A stretch of DNA of 64,000 nt from Pseudomonas sp. GM80 (GCF_000282515.1 NZ_AKJD01000080.1:1-64000), one strand, 5' to 3'. Positions 8,341 through 19,101 are shown, counted from the first letter of the stretch. The notes: generated by a model from the letters alone, not told the origin. Numbers and translations: made by a program.

Positions 8341-9153
8341 TCACGGATAACTGAACGACTTCACCAGTGTCAGTTCGCCGACCGCGCGCATCGGGATCAG
8401 AAACGTCTCCATTTTCTCGTTCGGCGTGCCCTCTTCTGTAATCACCGTCACCTGCGCGGTGGTCAGCGCCTGCACCGGTTCATCGCCACCCTCGTCATCC
8501 CCGCGATAGCCACCCCCAAAGTAGTTCACATACACCAGGTACTGGCCTTTGATCGGCGCGGGCATGGCGAAAATTTCCGGGCCGTAGCCGGTGGTGACGT
8601 CGACGTCGAGCGCGGCGCCGTTGGCGGCGGTGCGGTTGCCGTACCAGATGTGTGCGCCGTCGGGGGTGACGAGGTGCAGGTCAAGGTCGGTGCCGTCGCT
8701 GTCCCAGGCCAGCAGCACGCGCAGCTTGGCCGGGGTGGCGCCGCCACTGGTGTTGAGAAATTGCGTGCGATGGCGTTGTTGGCCGTCAGGGCTGCGCACT
8801 TCGACGCTGTTGCTGCCGTTGGGGAAGGAGAACGGGCGATCAAAGTGGCCGCTGTCGTCGATTTTCAGCGGCATGCTGACGCCGTTGACGATCAGCCGCC
8901 CGGGCTCATTGTTCTTTGGTGTGGCTTTGATTTCACCGCGGATGCGTGCGGTGTTGGCCTGGCCGACCGGGGTGTTAACCGACGAGGCTGGGTAGTTGAC
9001 GGTCTGGCGGAAGCTTTCGCCCTCGCCTTCAGGTGCGCCGCTGCGCCAGCCGCCGACCGGGGTGTCGAGTTTGACGCTGTCGGCGGCCATCGCCGGCGAT
9101 AACGCGGTCAACGTGCAGAGCAGCAGCAAGACCTGTGGATAACGAAGTGTCAT
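8341..9153 (-). CDS. magF: DUF2135 secreted protein MagF (YfaP-like)
   Basis: Last gene of the six-gene mag/yfa operon. The 270-residue product has a cleavable signal peptide (LLLLCTLTALSPAMA) and a DUF2135 domain. Landmarks are TPVGGWR after the signal, the Asp-rich LAWDSDGTDLDLHLVTPDG stretch that is probably metal-binding, and the closing MRAVGELTLVKSF. It is a paralogue of the operon's first gene (17745-18536). In P. aeruginosa the equivalent genes accompany the alpha-2-macroglobulin MagD; the molecular role of DUF2135 is not established. It starts three bases after magE. Confidence 0.85.
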   Translation of the reverse strand: MTLRYPQVLLLLCTLTALSPAMAADSVKLDTPVGGWRSGAPEGEGESFRQTVNYPASSVNTPVGQANTARIRGEIKATPKNNEPGRLIVNGVSMPLKIDDSGHFDRPFSFPNGSNSVEVRSPDGQQRHRTQFLNTSGGATPAKLRVLLAWDSDGTDLDLHLVTPDGAHIWYGNRTAANGAALDVDVTTGYGPEIFAMPAPIKGQYLVYVNYFGGGYRGDDEGGDEPVQALTTAQVTVITEEGTPNEKMETFLIPMRAVGELTLVKSFSYP

Positions 9154-9156
9154 GGT

Positions 9157-10776
9157 CTATTCCAGCAAAAGGTGACGGGCGAGCCCTTCGATGTAGGTTT
9201 CATCCTGGCCGTTGGGGTGTGCTTCAAAGGCCAGGTGCAGATATTCGTGGGTCAGGTCGAGGCGATCCTGCAGGGTCAGCACGCCACGTACGTAAATACG
9301 TTGGCGTTCGCGGTCGACGAAGGGACGGCCGAAGGCCAGTTTGCACACGGCGAATGTGCTGACTTCGTTGTAGCCGGTTTCGCTTTCCAGCTTCGGGCGC
9401 CAGCCGCGACGCTGTTTTTGCAACCAGTCTTGCGCGGCGGGCAATGCTTCGCAGGAAGCGACCGGGTTGTCCCAACGGCTGAGACTGGCGCGCGGGTAGG
9501 CGTGCAGCAGAATCGCGTCATAGCGCTGACCGGCATTGGCTTGCTCGACGGCTTGTTGCCAGGCGAGCTTGTCCGGGCCGGGTTGATCGGAGTGATAGGT
9601 GACGGTGCTGCCGGCCAACACCAGGTCTGCCGTCCATGCAGCGATGTTGCGCGATTCAGCGGAGGCCGGGCGCGGTGCGACGCGTTGGCGAGTGCTGCTG
9701 TCGTCGATGCTCAGGCAATCGCCGTTGCGTGTGGCGTTTTGCAGCAGATAAGTGCGGATCGCTACGGCCAGCGCCTTGGCCGCTTCGGCAGGTTCGGGTC
9801 TGGCTTCACGTTCCAGCACGCGGGCGACGTATTCTTCGCGATCAAGCCTTGCGACGAGTTTGTCGTTGAGCAGAAACAGTTCGCCGTCGCTGTGGATATC
9901 CAGCGCGTTACCGTTGGCGAATTCGACGCGATAATCGCCACGCAAAGGGCCGGAAGGCATGACCCGCTCGCCAGTCAGAACCCGTGTAACCGGATAACGC
10001 GAGAACAACCCGACTTCAACACAACGCCCCGCCTCTGCCGGCCAAGCCGCTGGCAGCACGGTCGCAAGCGCCTGCCCGTAATGGCGCAAAACCATCTGAC
10101 TGGTGCCGCGACCGCCTGCCCAGACTGGCGAGCCATCGACCGTCCAGCCGGCGAATCCACCCTGACGTGATTGCGCATCCTGGTCGCCGAGCCAGCTCCA
10201 GGTTTTCACCCGCAGACGCCCGCCCAGTTCACCGACGACATTGCCGTCCGCTGCGTTCAGCACCACGTCGAGCAGCACTCGACGCGCCTGATCCTGCGCC
10301 GGCAAAGTGGCCAAGACCTTCAGCAGTTCAACCACGGAAACCCGTTGCGCCGGTTGCACCGACGGCAAATCCAGCAACCACGATGGCGCCTGCCGCGCCT
10401 GCCAATACGTCCGCCAATCCGCCGCCGCAATGCCCAATCGCGCAGGCTCGAAATACAAGCCGCAGGATTTCACCAGCGCCTGATCACGCTCGATCTTGCC
10501 GCCCGCCGAGCAGCAATAGACTTCTTCCCTGGACTGCCCGCGACACTCATACGCCGGTTCCCGAGCACCTGTATCGACCAGCCACGCGTAGACAAACAAC
10601 TTCCACAGGCTGCCCAACGGCGTATCCAGTGACGACGGCAACGGTTCACGCTTGATCAGTTGCGTCTGACTCAACGATAACAACTCGCCCTTAAAGGCCA
10701 CGCGCAACGGCTCGTCCTGCGCCGTCGCCAGCGCAGGCATCACACATATCAGCAGCCACAGCAGCGGCCGGCTCAT
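9157..10776 (-). CDS. magE: DUF2300 periplasmic protein MagE (YfaQ-like)
   Basis: A 539-residue secreted protein (signal LLWLLICVMPALATA) of the DUF2300/YfaQ family. Two regions hint at enzymatic ancestry. Around residues 310-385, the pattern EEYVARVLEREARPE, AAKALAVAIRTYLL resembles the SpoIID/LytB domain that acts on peptidoglycan. Near the C-terminus an HEYLH motif at 510-514, with a glutamate at 530, matches an HEXXH zinc-peptidase site. Both readings are inference from motifs. The gene sits between magD and magF with one- and three-base gaps, so it is cotranscribed with them. Confidence 0.85.
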   Translation of the reverse strand: MSRPLLWLLICVMPALATAQDEPLRVAFKGELLSLSQTQLIKREPLPSSLDTPLGSLWKLFVYAWLVDTGAREPAYECRGQSREEVYCCSAGGKIERDQALVKSCGLYFEPARLGIAAADWRTYWQARQAPSWLLDLPSVQPAQRVSVVELLKVLATLPAQDQARRVLLDVVLNAADGNVVGELGGRLRVKTWSWLGDQDAQSRQGGFAGWTVDGSPVWAGGRGTSQMVLRHYGQALATVLPAAWPAEAGRCVEVGLFSRYPVTRVLTGERVMPSGPLRGDYRVEFANGNALDIHSDGELFLLNDKLVARLDREEYVARVLEREARPEPAEAAKALAVAIRTYLLQNATRNGDCLSIDDSSTRQRVAPRPASAESRNIAAWTADLVLAGSTVTYHSDQPGPDKLAWQQAVEQANAGQRYDAILLHAYPRASLSRWDNPVASCEALPAAQDWLQKQRRGWRPKLESETGYNEVSTFAVCKLAFGRPFVDRERQRIYVRGVLTLQDRLDLTHEYLHLAFEAHPNGQDETYIEGLARHLLLE

Positions 10777-10777
10777 A

Positions 10778-13700
10778 TCAGTTGACCGTAACCTGACCGA
10801 GGGCGGCTTTCGCTTCCTGGGCCTGATGCTGCGGCGCGTAAATCTGGGTGAAGCGCACCGGCGGCAGGTTGAACTGGCCCTTCTGCGAGAAACGCACCAG
10901 ATGGCGCAGGCGCAACTCGCCGCTCAACGCATCGACCGGCACTGCGTATGCCAGTTGGCCCGGTTCGAAACGCGCCTTCTCCAGCGCGGTCGGTTCGGTG
11001 CCATCCTTACCCTGCAATTTGATGCCCCACGTCGTGCGCTCGACATCGGCGCCCGGCGGCAACGGCACTTCGAGCATGCCGTAGCGCAGTGGTTTCGGCG
11101 CTTTACTGGTGAGGATCACTTCGTCCAGATACAGGCTGTCACTGGACAGCGGCTTGGTCCCGACCGGCTCCAGTTTGAAGGTGAACGCTTCATCGCCCGG
11201 CACCAGTCGCGACAAGCGACGGGTGATGGTTACGGCCATTGGATCGACTGCCGGTTGCTGAGTCTGGAAGCTCAACGCCGCGCGCAGCGGACGCTCTTGT
11301 GTGCCAGAAACAGTCAACACACTTGGCACTGGCGTCGCGCCTTGCCAAGTCCAATACATTTCGCCGCTGGCGCCGTAGTTTTTCTTCCAGCCTTCACCCG
11401 GCGTCAGTGCAATGGTCGGTGACGCCTGGGCGATGCTGCGTTGCAGCCAGGTCAGCGCCAGCGCGCGTTCCAAGGTCGATTGTTGCGGCAGCAGACGTTG
11501 CAGCAGCGCTTGCGCACGCGCTTGATCGAACGGCTGCAACGACAGGTTCAAGGCTTCGGCAAACGGCTGCGAACTGACCGACAGACGCTGTTGCGCAGCG
11601 CCCACCTGACGATTGAATGCATCCGGCAAGGCCACTTTCGACTGCGTGGCCAGCGCTGAGGTCAGCACCCGCGCCGCCGCCAGACCGAGCGCCGAATCCG
11701 GATCGCTCATCACCAGACTGTCTTCGCCATCGTCCATCAGCGTCTGCACATTGCCTTCACCGGCCTTGGCCAGATCGTCCATCAAACCGCTGAGCAGCGT
11801 GTTCACCGGCAGATGCATCTGCTTGGCAAACGACAGAATCAGCGCCCGTTGCAGCAACGGCGTGTTCGGCGCTTGCTTGGCGTAAACCTCCAGCACGCGC
11901 TGCCAATGCTCCGGCGGCAAGCTCAGTTCCAGCACATGGCTGGCGTTAAAGTCGGCGTAATAGGCATAGGCCGTGAGGAACGCATCCGGCTCACCGTCGT
12001 AACCCCACCAGGTGAAACTCGCCGATGGCCCGGCCATTTGCACCAGACGCAGACGGCTGTTTTGCATGATCAGGCGCAAGCGATCGCGGATCTGCGGGCT
12101 CGACGCCAGCGATGGATAAGCGATGCTCAACGGCAGTAAACGGCTGGCCGTCTGCTCGACGCCGCCATACGGATAGCTGAGCAGATCATCGAGTGCCGAA
12201 CGGAACAGCGCTTGCGGGCTGTCATCCAGGCGCAGGCGAATATCCGTGGCGTCGGCCGGCAGACTCAACGGCGTGTCACCACTGGCGACATCAAGGCTCT
12301 GCGTCTGCGTCACTTGCCAGCCGTCACCGGTCGCACTCAGGCGCACAGCGAGGGAGTCGGCGGTCTTGCCGTCCTGCATCAACTCCGCTGTCCATTCGCC
12401 TGAAGCCAAGGCGAACGCCGGCAGCGGCAGGTAATTGATGCCGTTGTTGAGGGTCACCGGCAGGCGTTGTTCGGCGCCAGCATAGTGAGTGACCAGTTCA
12501 GCCTTGACTGGTTTTTCGGCCTGACTGAAGGCGAACACACCGAGTTGCGGCTGATCGCCCTTGCGGAATTTGCTCGGGCCGCTCCACTTCAGGTACAGCG
12601 GTTTTTCCGAACGGACGAACTGTTTCTTCTGCCCGACCTGACCGTCATCGGCGATGGCGCGGGCGGTGATGCGCCAGCGGGTCAGCGAGTCCGGCATCTT
12701 GAAGGTGAAGCGGGTTTTGCCGTCGACACCGGTCAACAACTCCGGCTGCCACGCGGCGGTGTCGACGTCTTCACGACGCGGACGCTCCAGCACTTTCACC
12801 CCACGTTCGCTGCGGTTGGCTTTGCCCGGTGCGCCAGGGCTGCCCGGCAACGCGACGTCGTAACTGATGAACGACAAGCTGGCGCTGGTGCGCACATTGT
12901 TACGGCGCGGGTGATAGAAGAACTGGTCGATGGTCGGTGCGACTTCCGGTTGCAGCGCATAAACCATCTCGTCAACGACGCTAACGGTCAGATGCGCCGG
13001 AACCGCTTTGCCGGCGAACTGCGTGGTCAGGTCAACCGTGACCGTGTCGCCCGGCAGGTACACCGCTTTGTCAGTACTGATCGCTACGTCGATTTGCGGC
13101 GCGACCACTTTGATCCCGGCGTTCTGGAAGCTGTACTGACCGCCCTTGGTGTAGAGCACGGAGAAGGTCAGGTTCGGCGCAAAGTTATCCTTCACCGGGA
13201 TGCGCGCGCGGTATTGGGTGTCGCTGAGTTTTTCCAGTTTCAGCCAGTCGCCGCCCTTGGCCAGCAGCGCAGTGGCTTCGACCTTGTCACGCTCCAGCGA
13301 GAGCAATGCATCACTGACCGGTTCCGGGAACGTGATCAAAGCCAGCGCTTCATCGCCGGCCTTGTATTCAGGCTTGTCGAGGACGATTTCCACGGTACCT
13401 GGTACCGCTTTGACGCCATCGCCAGTGACCGCATGCCCGGTAGCACCGAGAACGCGACCGTGTTGATCTTTCAAGGTCAGGTTGTAGGTGCCCGGACGCT
13501 CGAAAGCGAGGCTGAAGCCTTTATCCTTCGCGGCAAGTTTGCCTTCGCCGGTGCTCTGGTCTTCCAGACGCACCCAGCCATACGTGCTCGGCGTCACTGC
13601 TTTGCTTTGCTCGGTGCCGCCCTCGTTGGCGTAGCTGAACGCAACCTTGTCGCCGACCGCACTGAAGCGTTGCGGCGCGCTCAAGCGGAAGCTCGCGGCA

Positions 13701-15352
13701 CCGCGGTCGATGAGGATTTCCTTGGTGGTCTTGACCCGATACGCCGCGCCATCGCTGGCAAAAACGGTGAGCATGTAACGGCTCGGTTTGTCGGCGGCCG
13801 GCAGATCGAGGGTCGCGTTGCCTTTGCTGTCGGTGGTCAGTTCGGTGCTGGTCAGCTCCACCGGGAATTGCCCGAGGTATTGCAATTCGTTGTCGACCAT
13901 CGACAGTTGCTGGGCACGCAGGCTCAGGGTCAGTTTGGCGTTGGCCACCGGTTTGCCGTCCGGGTAGAGCAACACCAGACTGCCTTTGACCGGCTCGCCG
14001 GTGCGGTAATCCTGTTTGGCCAGATTCAGCGAAATCTCGAAGTGCGGCTTGATGTATTCCGCCACTCGGAACGCGCTGCTGTAGGCCTGATCCTTGTAGT
14101 TGAAACGAATCTCGTAACCGCCCGCCACAGCGTTGTCCGGCAACTGGAAGCGGCCCTGAGTACCGGCCTTCGAATCAAGTTTCAAATCGAGGTGCTGCAA
14201 CTCGGTACCCGTAGCATCCAGCACGCTGACGTTGACGTCCGCCGCCCCCGGCAACACTGAATCCCGCGCATTCTTGAACTCGCGGCCAACGATCTTCAAC
14301 GACACCCAATCACCCGGGCGATACAGCGGCCGGTCGGTGAAGGCATACAGTTTGGTGTCGTAGATTTCGCTGTCGTAATAGAAGTTTTCCGAGACGAAGA
14401 CGCCGCCCTCTTCATCCTCGCCGATCACGAACGAACGCTCCGGGCTGACGTGTTTCAGGCGCAGCAAACCATCGGTATCGGTGGCGCCGCTGCTCATCAC
14501 GCCGAGGCCATCGGTCCACAGCACATTGACCTTCGGCACCGAACTGCCTTCGTGTTTGCGCGCAGCCCAGACCAGCAATTCATCGCCGGCAATTTTGCTC
14601 ACTGCCACCGTGTTGGAAACGAACACCATGGTGGTCGCGCGGTACTTGCCGATCAGCGCTTCGACCAGATACAGACCGGGTTTCAGGTTGCCCAACGGGA
14701 TGTAAACGTTGCCCGGTGCAACGCTGACGAAATCACTGGATGAACCCGCCAGATTAACCCCTTCCGGCGGCTGAATCGGCTTGGCCTGCCACAGCGGATA
14801 GCGGAACTGGCTGACTACCGGCAGGCCCGGAATCAACGCAAATTGCGGCTGCGCGTCGTACGGTGTCGGTGCGGCGATGGCATTGCCCATCTTCAGTTCC
14901 GGCACTTCTTCGGTGACCTGCTTGCGCGATTCATAAGAGAACGCGCGCTGCATCACCCGACGGGATTTGCGGTACCAGTTATCCCATAGGTACGCGAGGG
15001 TGTTGGACAGGCCTTCGCCCTTGAACTGGCCGTCGCTGACCACACGATGCAGGTTCTTCTGGCGCTTGAGGAAATCCAGCGGCTTGTCGATGCGATACAC
15101 ACGAATGTCGGCGCCGCCATACGGTTCCATGCGGAAACGACGGTAATCACGACCCGGCGCTTCGAGGCGCACCATCGCCTGTTCGTCGGCAGCAAAGCTG
15201 CTATCGGCCAGCAGGAAAAAGCTTTCACCGGAGACCGGCGTGTAGCCGCTCGGCTCGACCGAATCTTCGGCGTTGACGCTGGCCAGTGGCAGCAACAGCG
15301 CCAGCAGCAAAGGAATTCGGGAGCAGAGTCGCAACATGCGGGCACCGGTCAT
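10778..15352 (-). CDS. magD: bacterial alpha-2-macroglobulin MagD (YfaS type)
   Basis: A 1524-residue periplasmic protein resembling human alpha-2-macroglobulin, thought to trap attacking proteases. It opens with a hydrophobic signal ([17 protein letters not shown]), continues through repeated macroglobulin beta-domains, and has an A2M-family core with [22 protein letters not shown]. The thioester site is lost: the usual CxEQ is replaced by YGGVEQ at residues 1062-1067, which marks the YfaS type that lacks the thioester cysteine. The ATG at 15352 overlaps the magC stop (ATGA) and gives a length close to E. coli YfaS. A second Met five residues later is a possible true start. P. aeruginosa MagD is the closest named counterpart known to me. 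Confidence 0.92.
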   Translation of the reverse strand: MTGARMLRLCSRIPLLLALLLPLASVNAEDSVEPSGYTPVSGESFFLLADSSFAADEQAMVRLEAPGRDYRRFRMEPYGGADIRVYRIDKPLDFLKRQKNLHRVVSDGQFKGEGLSNTLAYLWDNWYRKSRRVMQRAFSYESRKQVTEEVPELKMGNAIAAPTPYDAQPQFALIPGLPVVSQFRYPLWQAKPIQPPEGVNLAGSSSDFVSVAPGNVYIPLGNLKPGLYLVEALIGKYRATTMVFVSNTVAVSKIAGDELLVWAARKHEGSSVPKVNVLWTDGLGVMSSGATDTDGLLRLKHVSPERSFVIGEDEEGGVFVSENFYYDSEIYDTKLYAFTDRPLYRPGDWVSLKIVGREFKNARDSVLPGAADVNVSVLDATGTELQHLDLKLDSKAGTQGRFQLPDNAVAGGYEIRFNYKDQAYSSAFRVAEYIKPHFEISLNLAKQDYRTGEPVKGSLVLLYPDGKPVANAKLTLSLRAQQLSMVDNELQYLGQFPVELTSTELTTDSKGNATLDLPAADKPSRYMLTVFASDGAAYRVKTTKEILIDRGAASFRLSAPQRFSAVGDKVAFSYANEGGTEQSKAVTPSTYGWVRLEDQSTGEGKLAAKDKGFSLAFERPGTYNLTLKDQHGRVLGATGHAVTGDGVKAVPGTVEIVLDKPEYKAGDEALALITFPEPVSDALLSLERDKVEATALLAKGGDWLKLEKLSDTQYRARIPVKDNFAPNLTFSVLYTKGGQYSFQNAGIKVVAPQIDVAISTDKAVYLPGDTVTVDLTTQFAGKAVPAHLTVSVVDEMVYALQPEVAPTIDQFFYHPRRNNVRTSASLSFISYDVALPGSPGAPGKANRSERGVKVLERPRREDVDTAAWQPELLTGVDGKTRFTFKMPDSLTRWRITARAIADDGQVGQKKQFVRSEKPLYLKWSGPSKFRKGDQPQLGVFAFSQAEKPVKAELVTHYAGAEQRLPVTLNNGINYLPLPAFALASGEWTAELMQDGKTADSLAVRLSATGDGWQVTQTQSLDVASGDTPLSLPADATDIRLRLDDSPQALFRSALDDLLSYPYGGVEQTASRLLPLSIAYPSLASSPQIRDRLRLIMQNSRLRLVQMAGPSASFTWWGYDGEPDAFLTAYAYYADFNASHVLELSLPPEHWQRVLEVYAKQAPNTPLLQRALILSFAKQMHLPVNTLLSGLMDDLAKAGEGNVQTLMDDGEDSLVMSDPDSALGLAAARVLTSALATQSKVALPDAFNRQVGAAQQRLSVSSQPFAEALNLSLQPFDQARAQALLQRLLPQQSTLERALALTWLQRSIAQASPTIALTPGEGWKKNYGASGEMYWTWQGATPVPSVLTVSGTQERPLRAALSFQTQQPAVDPMAVTITRRLSRLVPGDEAFTFKLEPVGTKPLSSDSLYLDEVILTSKAPKPLRYGMLEVPLPPGADVERTTWGIKLQGKDGTEPTALEKARFEPGQLAYAVPVDALSGELRLRHLVRFSQKGQFNLPPVRFTQIYAPQHQAQEAKAALGQVTVN

Positions 15353-15999
15353 TGGGAGAGAAAGTTCAGTCGATAGACGCCGATGAAGTTGGGGTTGGCT
15401 GCGTCGGGTATCCATCGGGTGTCCTTCCATGTCATGAGTTGCTGCAGGCTTGCCGAACGCATGCCGTTGTCAGTCGGGGTGGTGGTGCCGGTGTGATAGG
15501 CGATGTAGCGGCCCATCCAGATCATCAGGTGCTGGTCGTCGCCCTGATCGAAAAACATCAAGTCACCGGGCCGCGCCTGCGACACGTCGCGGCTGACCAG
15601 ATGGCTGTTGAACTGAATCAGTTTGATCGCGTTGACGTACGGCCCAACCTTGCCGCCGCCCTGCTGCCATTGCTGGGCGAGCTTGCGCTGCTCGTCGCTG
15701 AGCGCCAGTTCCGGCGGCAGATAACGATTGGACAGGCCATTGCTGCGCAGCCATTTGTCGTCATGGACTTTCAGTGCTTCGTTGGCGGCAAAACGCACCA
15801 GCCCGGCGCAGTCCTGCTGATACCAGCGCGGGCTCGGCCCCTGGCTCAATTGCTCCTGGGCGATGCGCACGAACCAGGCGCGAAACACCTGGGATTGCGC
15901 CGGATCCAGTGCAGGTGCTTCAACGGCTCGGGCGCCCGCGCTGAGTAACAGCGCGAGCAGGCCGAGGCTGCGGATCAGTGCGGTCACAGCGCTTTCCAT
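15349..15999 (-). CDS. magC: DUF1175 protein MagC (YfaT-like), NlpC/P60-like
   Basis: A 216-residue exported protein (hydrophobic N-terminus about residues 8-25) of the DUF1175/YfaT family. It carries an NlpC/P60-like cysteine-peptidase pattern: [10 protein letters not shown] with Cys64, then [20 protein letters not shown] with His157, and a second His at 169. This suggests a fold related to cell-wall endopeptidases, although activity has not been seen from sequence alone. The start at 15999 overlaps the end of magB by 16 bases, and its stop overlaps the magD start by four. An earlier Met five codons upstream is possible. Confidence 0.85.
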   Translation of the reverse strand: MESAVTALIRSLGLLALLLSAGARAVEAPALDPAQSQVFRAWFVRIAQEQLSQGPSPRWYQQDCAGLVRFAANEALKVHDDKWLRSNGLSNRYLPPELALSDEQRKLAQQWQQGGGKVGPYVNAIKLIQFNSHLVSRDVSQARPGDLMFFDQGDDQHLMIWMGRYIAYHTGTTTPTDNGMRSASLQQLMTWKDTRWIPDAANPNFIGVYRLNFLSQ

Positions 16000-17708
16000 T
16001 CCAGCGGCAGCCATTGCCAGTGGCCGTCAGGCTCGCTGCCTTCAGGCAGGGTCAGGGCATATTTGCCGTAGCCGCCGAGGGTGCGCAGTTTCGGGATCAG
16101 GTAGGTTTGCGCGGCGTTGTAGAACACCGGTTCCATGTCCTGCGGCAGGCTGTCGAGGGTTTCCTGCTGCATCAGTTGCGCCATCGAATCCGGGCCGAAG
16201 TAGATTGGCATCAGCACATCTTTGGGCAGCACGTCGGCCATTGGCGGGAAGCGCTTGTCGAGGGTACCAAGGGCTTTGTCGACGAGTTTGTCGTCGAGGG
16301 AAAACAGCAGCGTCGAACCATGACGGGCCAGGCTTACTTTCATGAACGCCTTGCCGGAAATCGCGTCCGGGTTCTCCGCAGTCTTCGCCGCATACGGGCC
16401 GAAGTTGGAGCTGACCTGACGCTGCCAGACGTGGTTCTGGCCTTCTTGTTTCTCGACCACAGGGAAGACGTTTTCTTCGACGTTGGACTCGAACGCACCG
16501 ACCATCGAACCGAACAGCTTGCCGAGGTCGCCATCGAGTTTGCTGCTGTCCTCGTCTTTCAGACTGGCGACCAACAGCGGCGTGTACAAACGCGAATCGG
16601 CGTACCAGCACAGGCCTGCCGCGCCGGCCACGTGGTCGGTGAGGGTCTGCGCCACCGCGTCTTCAGCGCCGAGTTTCACCAGCAGCGGTTTTTGCGGCTC
16701 GGCGGCGACCGGCAGGGTCACGCAGGCACTGGCGCCCAGCGGCATCGCTTGCCACACCGGTTTGAAGTCGAAGTCGGGTTGGTTTTCCAGTTCGTCCATG
16801 GCGAGGTAGCTGTGCCAGCCCTTGTCGTCCATGTCGAACCGCAGCCCGGCGAAATTCGGGATGAAGCGCTGATAACCCATGGCGAGGACGCTGGAATTCA
16901 CCGACAGACGCTGTTTGGTTTCCGGGGTTTTCGCCGGCAGACCGAACGCCTCAGGGAACAGTTTTTCGCCATTGAGCAACGCCGCCAGCGCTTGTGGTGA
17001 AACGTGGCCCGACTCTTCGGAGGCGCCGCTTTCCGGGTCGTAATACTTGGCCGGGTTGGACAGCACCACCAACTTGTCGCCGTGGGAGGCGAACAACAGG
17101 GCTTTGTTGGCGTTGTAGGTCAGTTGGTACAGCGGCACGCTATCGCCGCCGACTTTCAGTTCGCCCATCTGACTGAGCTGCGTGTCATCCAGTGCGACTT
17201 TCGCCAGCGGTTCGAGCAGTTTCGCCAGACCGCCGCGATCCATCACCAACAGGAAATCCTTCAAGCGACCATCCGCGCCACGCCACAGCGCGACGTCAGC
17301 CGGCTGATCGAAAAGCTGCTCGATCAGGCTGTCCTGCAACTTCAGGTCGTGCTCGTAGATGATCCGGCGCAGGCTGCCGATCAGCCCGAGGCGGTCGGCG
17401 TGGGTTTCGTAATAGAAGACGAAATCTTCGGTGAGCGTGGCCTTGAGGAACGGCACCGTCAGCAGGTCCTTGGGCAACTGGCTCAACGAGCGGGTTTCCA
17501 GCAAGGCATCCGGACGACTCAGGCCGAGCTTGTCACTCGCCAGCTCCGCCGGCGGCGCCTTGGGCTTGAGCAGCAGCCAGCCAAAACCACCCGCCACGCC
17601 GGCCACCAGGCACAACCCGGCCAGCAGCAACGGCCAGCGTCGCGAAGGTTTGGTCGCTGGCGTTTCGACAGCCGAAGTCACAGTGTTATCGCTCATCTTC
17701 TCGCTCAT
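15984..17708 (-). CDS. magB: DUF2138 membrane-anchored protein MagB (YfaA-like)
   Basis: A 574-residue protein of the DUF2138/YfaA family. A single transmembrane anchor lies at about residues 25-47 ([23 protein letters not shown]) after a short cytosolic tail, leaving a large periplasmic domain. Later landmarks are [22 protein letters not shown] and a C-terminal LEWKAL. It is the only clear membrane anchor of the operon besides signal-like segments, so it may tether the Mag complex to the inner membrane (inference). It lies 36 bases after magA and overlaps magC. Confidence 0.85.
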   Translation of the reverse strand: MSEKMSDNTVTSAVETPATKPSRRWPLLLAGLCLVAGVAGGFGWLLLKPKAPPAELASDKLGLSRPDALLETRSLSQLPKDLLTVPFLKATLTEDFVFYYETHADRLGLIGSLRRIIYEHDLKLQDSLIEQLFDQPADVALWRGADGRLKDFLLVMDRGGLAKLLEPLAKVALDDTQLSQMGELKVGGDSVPLYQLTYNANKALLFASHGDKLVVLSNPAKYYDPESGASEESGHVSPQALAALLNGEKLFPEAFGLPAKTPETKQRLSVNSSVLAMGYQRFIPNFAGLRFDMDDKGWHSYLAMDELENQPDFDFKPVWQAMPLGASACVTLPVAAEPQKPLLVKLGAEDAVAQTLTDHVAGAAGLCWYADSRLYTPLLVASLKDEDSSKLDGDLGKLFGSMVGAFESNVEENVFPVVEKQEGQNHVWQRQVSSNFGPYAAKTAENPDAISGKAFMKVSLARHGSTLLFSLDDKLVDKALGTLDKRFPPMADVLPKDVLMPIYFGPDSMAQLMQQETLDSLPQDMEPVFYNAAQTYLIPKLRTLGGYGKYALTLPEGSEPDGHWQWLPLEWKAL

Positions 17709-17744
17709 TTCCCAAAGCTCAGGATTTCATCCGTGGCGGAATGC

Positions 17745-18536
17745 TTAATAGTTGAAAGTCTTGACCAGCAGCAGATCACCGATCGCCCGCAGGGGCACGA
17801 TGAACGTTTCGCGTTTTTCGTCGACGGTGTTTTCGTTGAGCACCAGCGTGATTTGCGAGGTGATCACCTCGTTCTGGTTGCTGGTCTCATCGAAGTTATA
17901 GCCGCCGTTGCCGAAGTTGCCCCAATAGTTGACGTAAACCAGATAGGTGCCATGCAGCGGCGCGGTCATGGTGAACATTTCCGGGCCGGGGCCATCGACG
18001 CCATCCGGGTCCAGACCGCCGCCATTGCTCAGCGCCGGCCGTGCCCAGAACGCATGCTGACCGTCGGGCGTGACAATGTGCAGATCGAGTTCGGCTTTTG
18101 GATCGTCCCATCCCAAGACAAGACGAATTCGCGCCGGCGTGCGCAAATTGTTTGCTTCATAAAATTGCACACGCTTGAGCGACTGGCCTTCGGCGCTGAT
18201 CACCTCGACGCTGTTGGAACCAGCGCCGAACGCATACGGCCGGGCGAAACGCCCTTGGTCGTCGGTGTACAGATTCAATGGATTGCCATTCACGGCGAGG
18301 CTGTGCGGCGGGCGCATGTGTCCGATGGCCTTGAGTTGGCCCTGGATCATCGTGCGATTACGCTGGATGCCGCGATCGATCGGCGGCGTCGGATAGGCGA
18401 CTTGCGGGTTTTCCGTGCGGTCGAGCAAACCGTGATAGCGCCAGCCGCCCACCGGTTCCGACAACTCGGCACTCGGCGCGGCCAGCAGCGCGGGCGCGCA
18501 GGCCAACCCGATCAGCAGCAAAAGAAATGAACGCAT
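17745..18536 (-). CDS. magA: DUF2135 secreted protein MagA (YfaP-like)
   Basis: First gene of the mag operon; 263 residues with a signal peptide (SFLLLLIGLACAPALLA) and a DUF2135 domain. It shares with MagF the SEPVGGWR opening, the LGWDDPKAELDLHIVTPDG acidic stretch, TAPLHGTYLVYVNYWG and the LRAIGDLLLVKTF ending. The operon thus carries this module at both ends. The start ATG at 18536 has a strong GGAGG seven bases upstream; longer readings extend into repeat-rich non-coding DNA. In P. aeruginosa the mag operon is under Gac/Rsm control, and the GCAGGAGG next to the start here is a plausible RsmA/E site (inference). Confidence 0.85.
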   Translation of the reverse strand: MRSFLLLLIGLACAPALLAAPSAELSEPVGGWRYHGLLDRTENPQVAYPTPPIDRGIQRNRTMIQGQLKAIGHMRPPHSLAVNGNPLNLYTDDQGRFARPYAFGAGSNSVEVISAEGQSLKRVQFYEANNLRTPARIRLVLGWDDPKAELDLHIVTPDGQHAFWARPALSNGGGLDPDGVDGPGPEMFTMTAPLHGTYLVYVNYWGNFGNGGYNFDETSNQNEVITSQITLVLNENTVDEKRETFIVPLRAIGDLLLVKTFNY

Positions 18537-18651
18537 GTGATGCCTCCTGCCATGCCTGAACGAAACCTTGCACCCGATCCTCGGTACTTCACAGCGGTGA
18601 AACTGCGTTTCGTCTGAAAGACCCGTGACTATCGGGTCGTAGAAGGCGCGA

Positions 18652-18680
18652 AGATTAGCCATTTGGCAGTTTTTTAACAA
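18652..18680 (-). promoter_or_regulatory. candidate sigma70 promoter of the mag operon
   Basis: On the minus strand TTGTTA and TAATCT are separated by 17 bases, and the -10 box is about 115 bases before magA. This is the best match in the region; the long leader would allow post-transcriptional control. Confidence 0.5.
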
Positions 18681-18746
18681 TCGGATACAGGTGCGATAGC
18701 TGTAGGAAACGTGCCTTTTGAGGGATGTGAGCGGAATAGAACGGTT

Positions 18747-18771
18747 ATTCGGCTCACAAAATGAGCCGAAT
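18747..18771. promoter_or_regulatory. 10-bp-arm inverted repeat upstream of mag promoter
   Basis: ATTCGGCTCA-CAAAA-TGAGCCGAAT is perfect and unlike the repeat families around it. It lies about 65 bases upstream of the candidate mag -35 box and has no T tract on either side, so an operator is at least as likely as a terminator. Confidence 0.4.
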
Positions 18772-18792
18772 ATGCCTGAATCACCACAAATC

Positions 18793-18926
18793 CTGTGGCG
18801 AGGGGATTTATCCCCGATCGGCTGCGTAGCAGTCGCTATGTGAGCTGACCTGATAGACCTGAAGATACACATATATAGGTTTGGGGCTGCTACGCAGCCC
18901 ATCGGGGATAAATCCCCTCGCCACAG
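18793..18926. repeat. family-C repeat pair (REPIN-like)
   Basis: Two inverted copies of CTGTGGCGAGGGGATTTATC-type sequence, each followed by GGCTGC[GT]TAGCAG-type inner hairpins, spaced by about 50 bases. A sister copy lies at 29782-29879. Confidence 0.85.
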
Positions 18927-19001
18927 GGATCTTTGTTCTCACACGAGATCTTTGGTCTCACAGGAGATCCTTGTATTCAGATGGGATCCTTGTTCTGCAC
19001 C
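18926..19001. repeat. four tandem 19-bp direct repeats
   Basis: Units of consensus G[GA]GATC[TC]TTG[TG][TA]TC[TA][CG][AC][CA][ACG] run 18926-18944, 18945-18963, 18964-18982 and 18983-19001, with a partial fifth copy (GGGATC) after. All share the register exactly. Function unknown. Confidence 0.7.
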
Positions 19002-19101
19002 AGGGATCACTCGTTGTCGCTGGCATCGCCCCGCTCATTTGCCCACACACCCCCTATCTGCTAGTGTCGCGCCGGTTTAACGTCAACCGGAAATCGCCGC
19101 C

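Larger units (their letters stand above)
18537..19101. other. divergent intergenic region between mag operon and xseB
   Basis: About 565 bases without a gene. From left to right it holds the mag leader and a candidate sigma70 promoter, a 25-bp inverted repeat (18747-18771), a long family-C repeat pair (18793-18926), four 19-bp direct repeats (18926-19001) and the leader of xseB. Confidence 0.7.

Noticed and set aside
12467..14260. A 597-codon open frame on the plus strand inside magD
   Set aside because: It is antisense to the macroglobulin, whose sequence is family-typical; the plus-strand product has no recognised domain.
18926..19001. CRISPR array for the 19-bp repeats
   Set aside because: The units are contiguous, have no spacers between them, and no cas gene is near.
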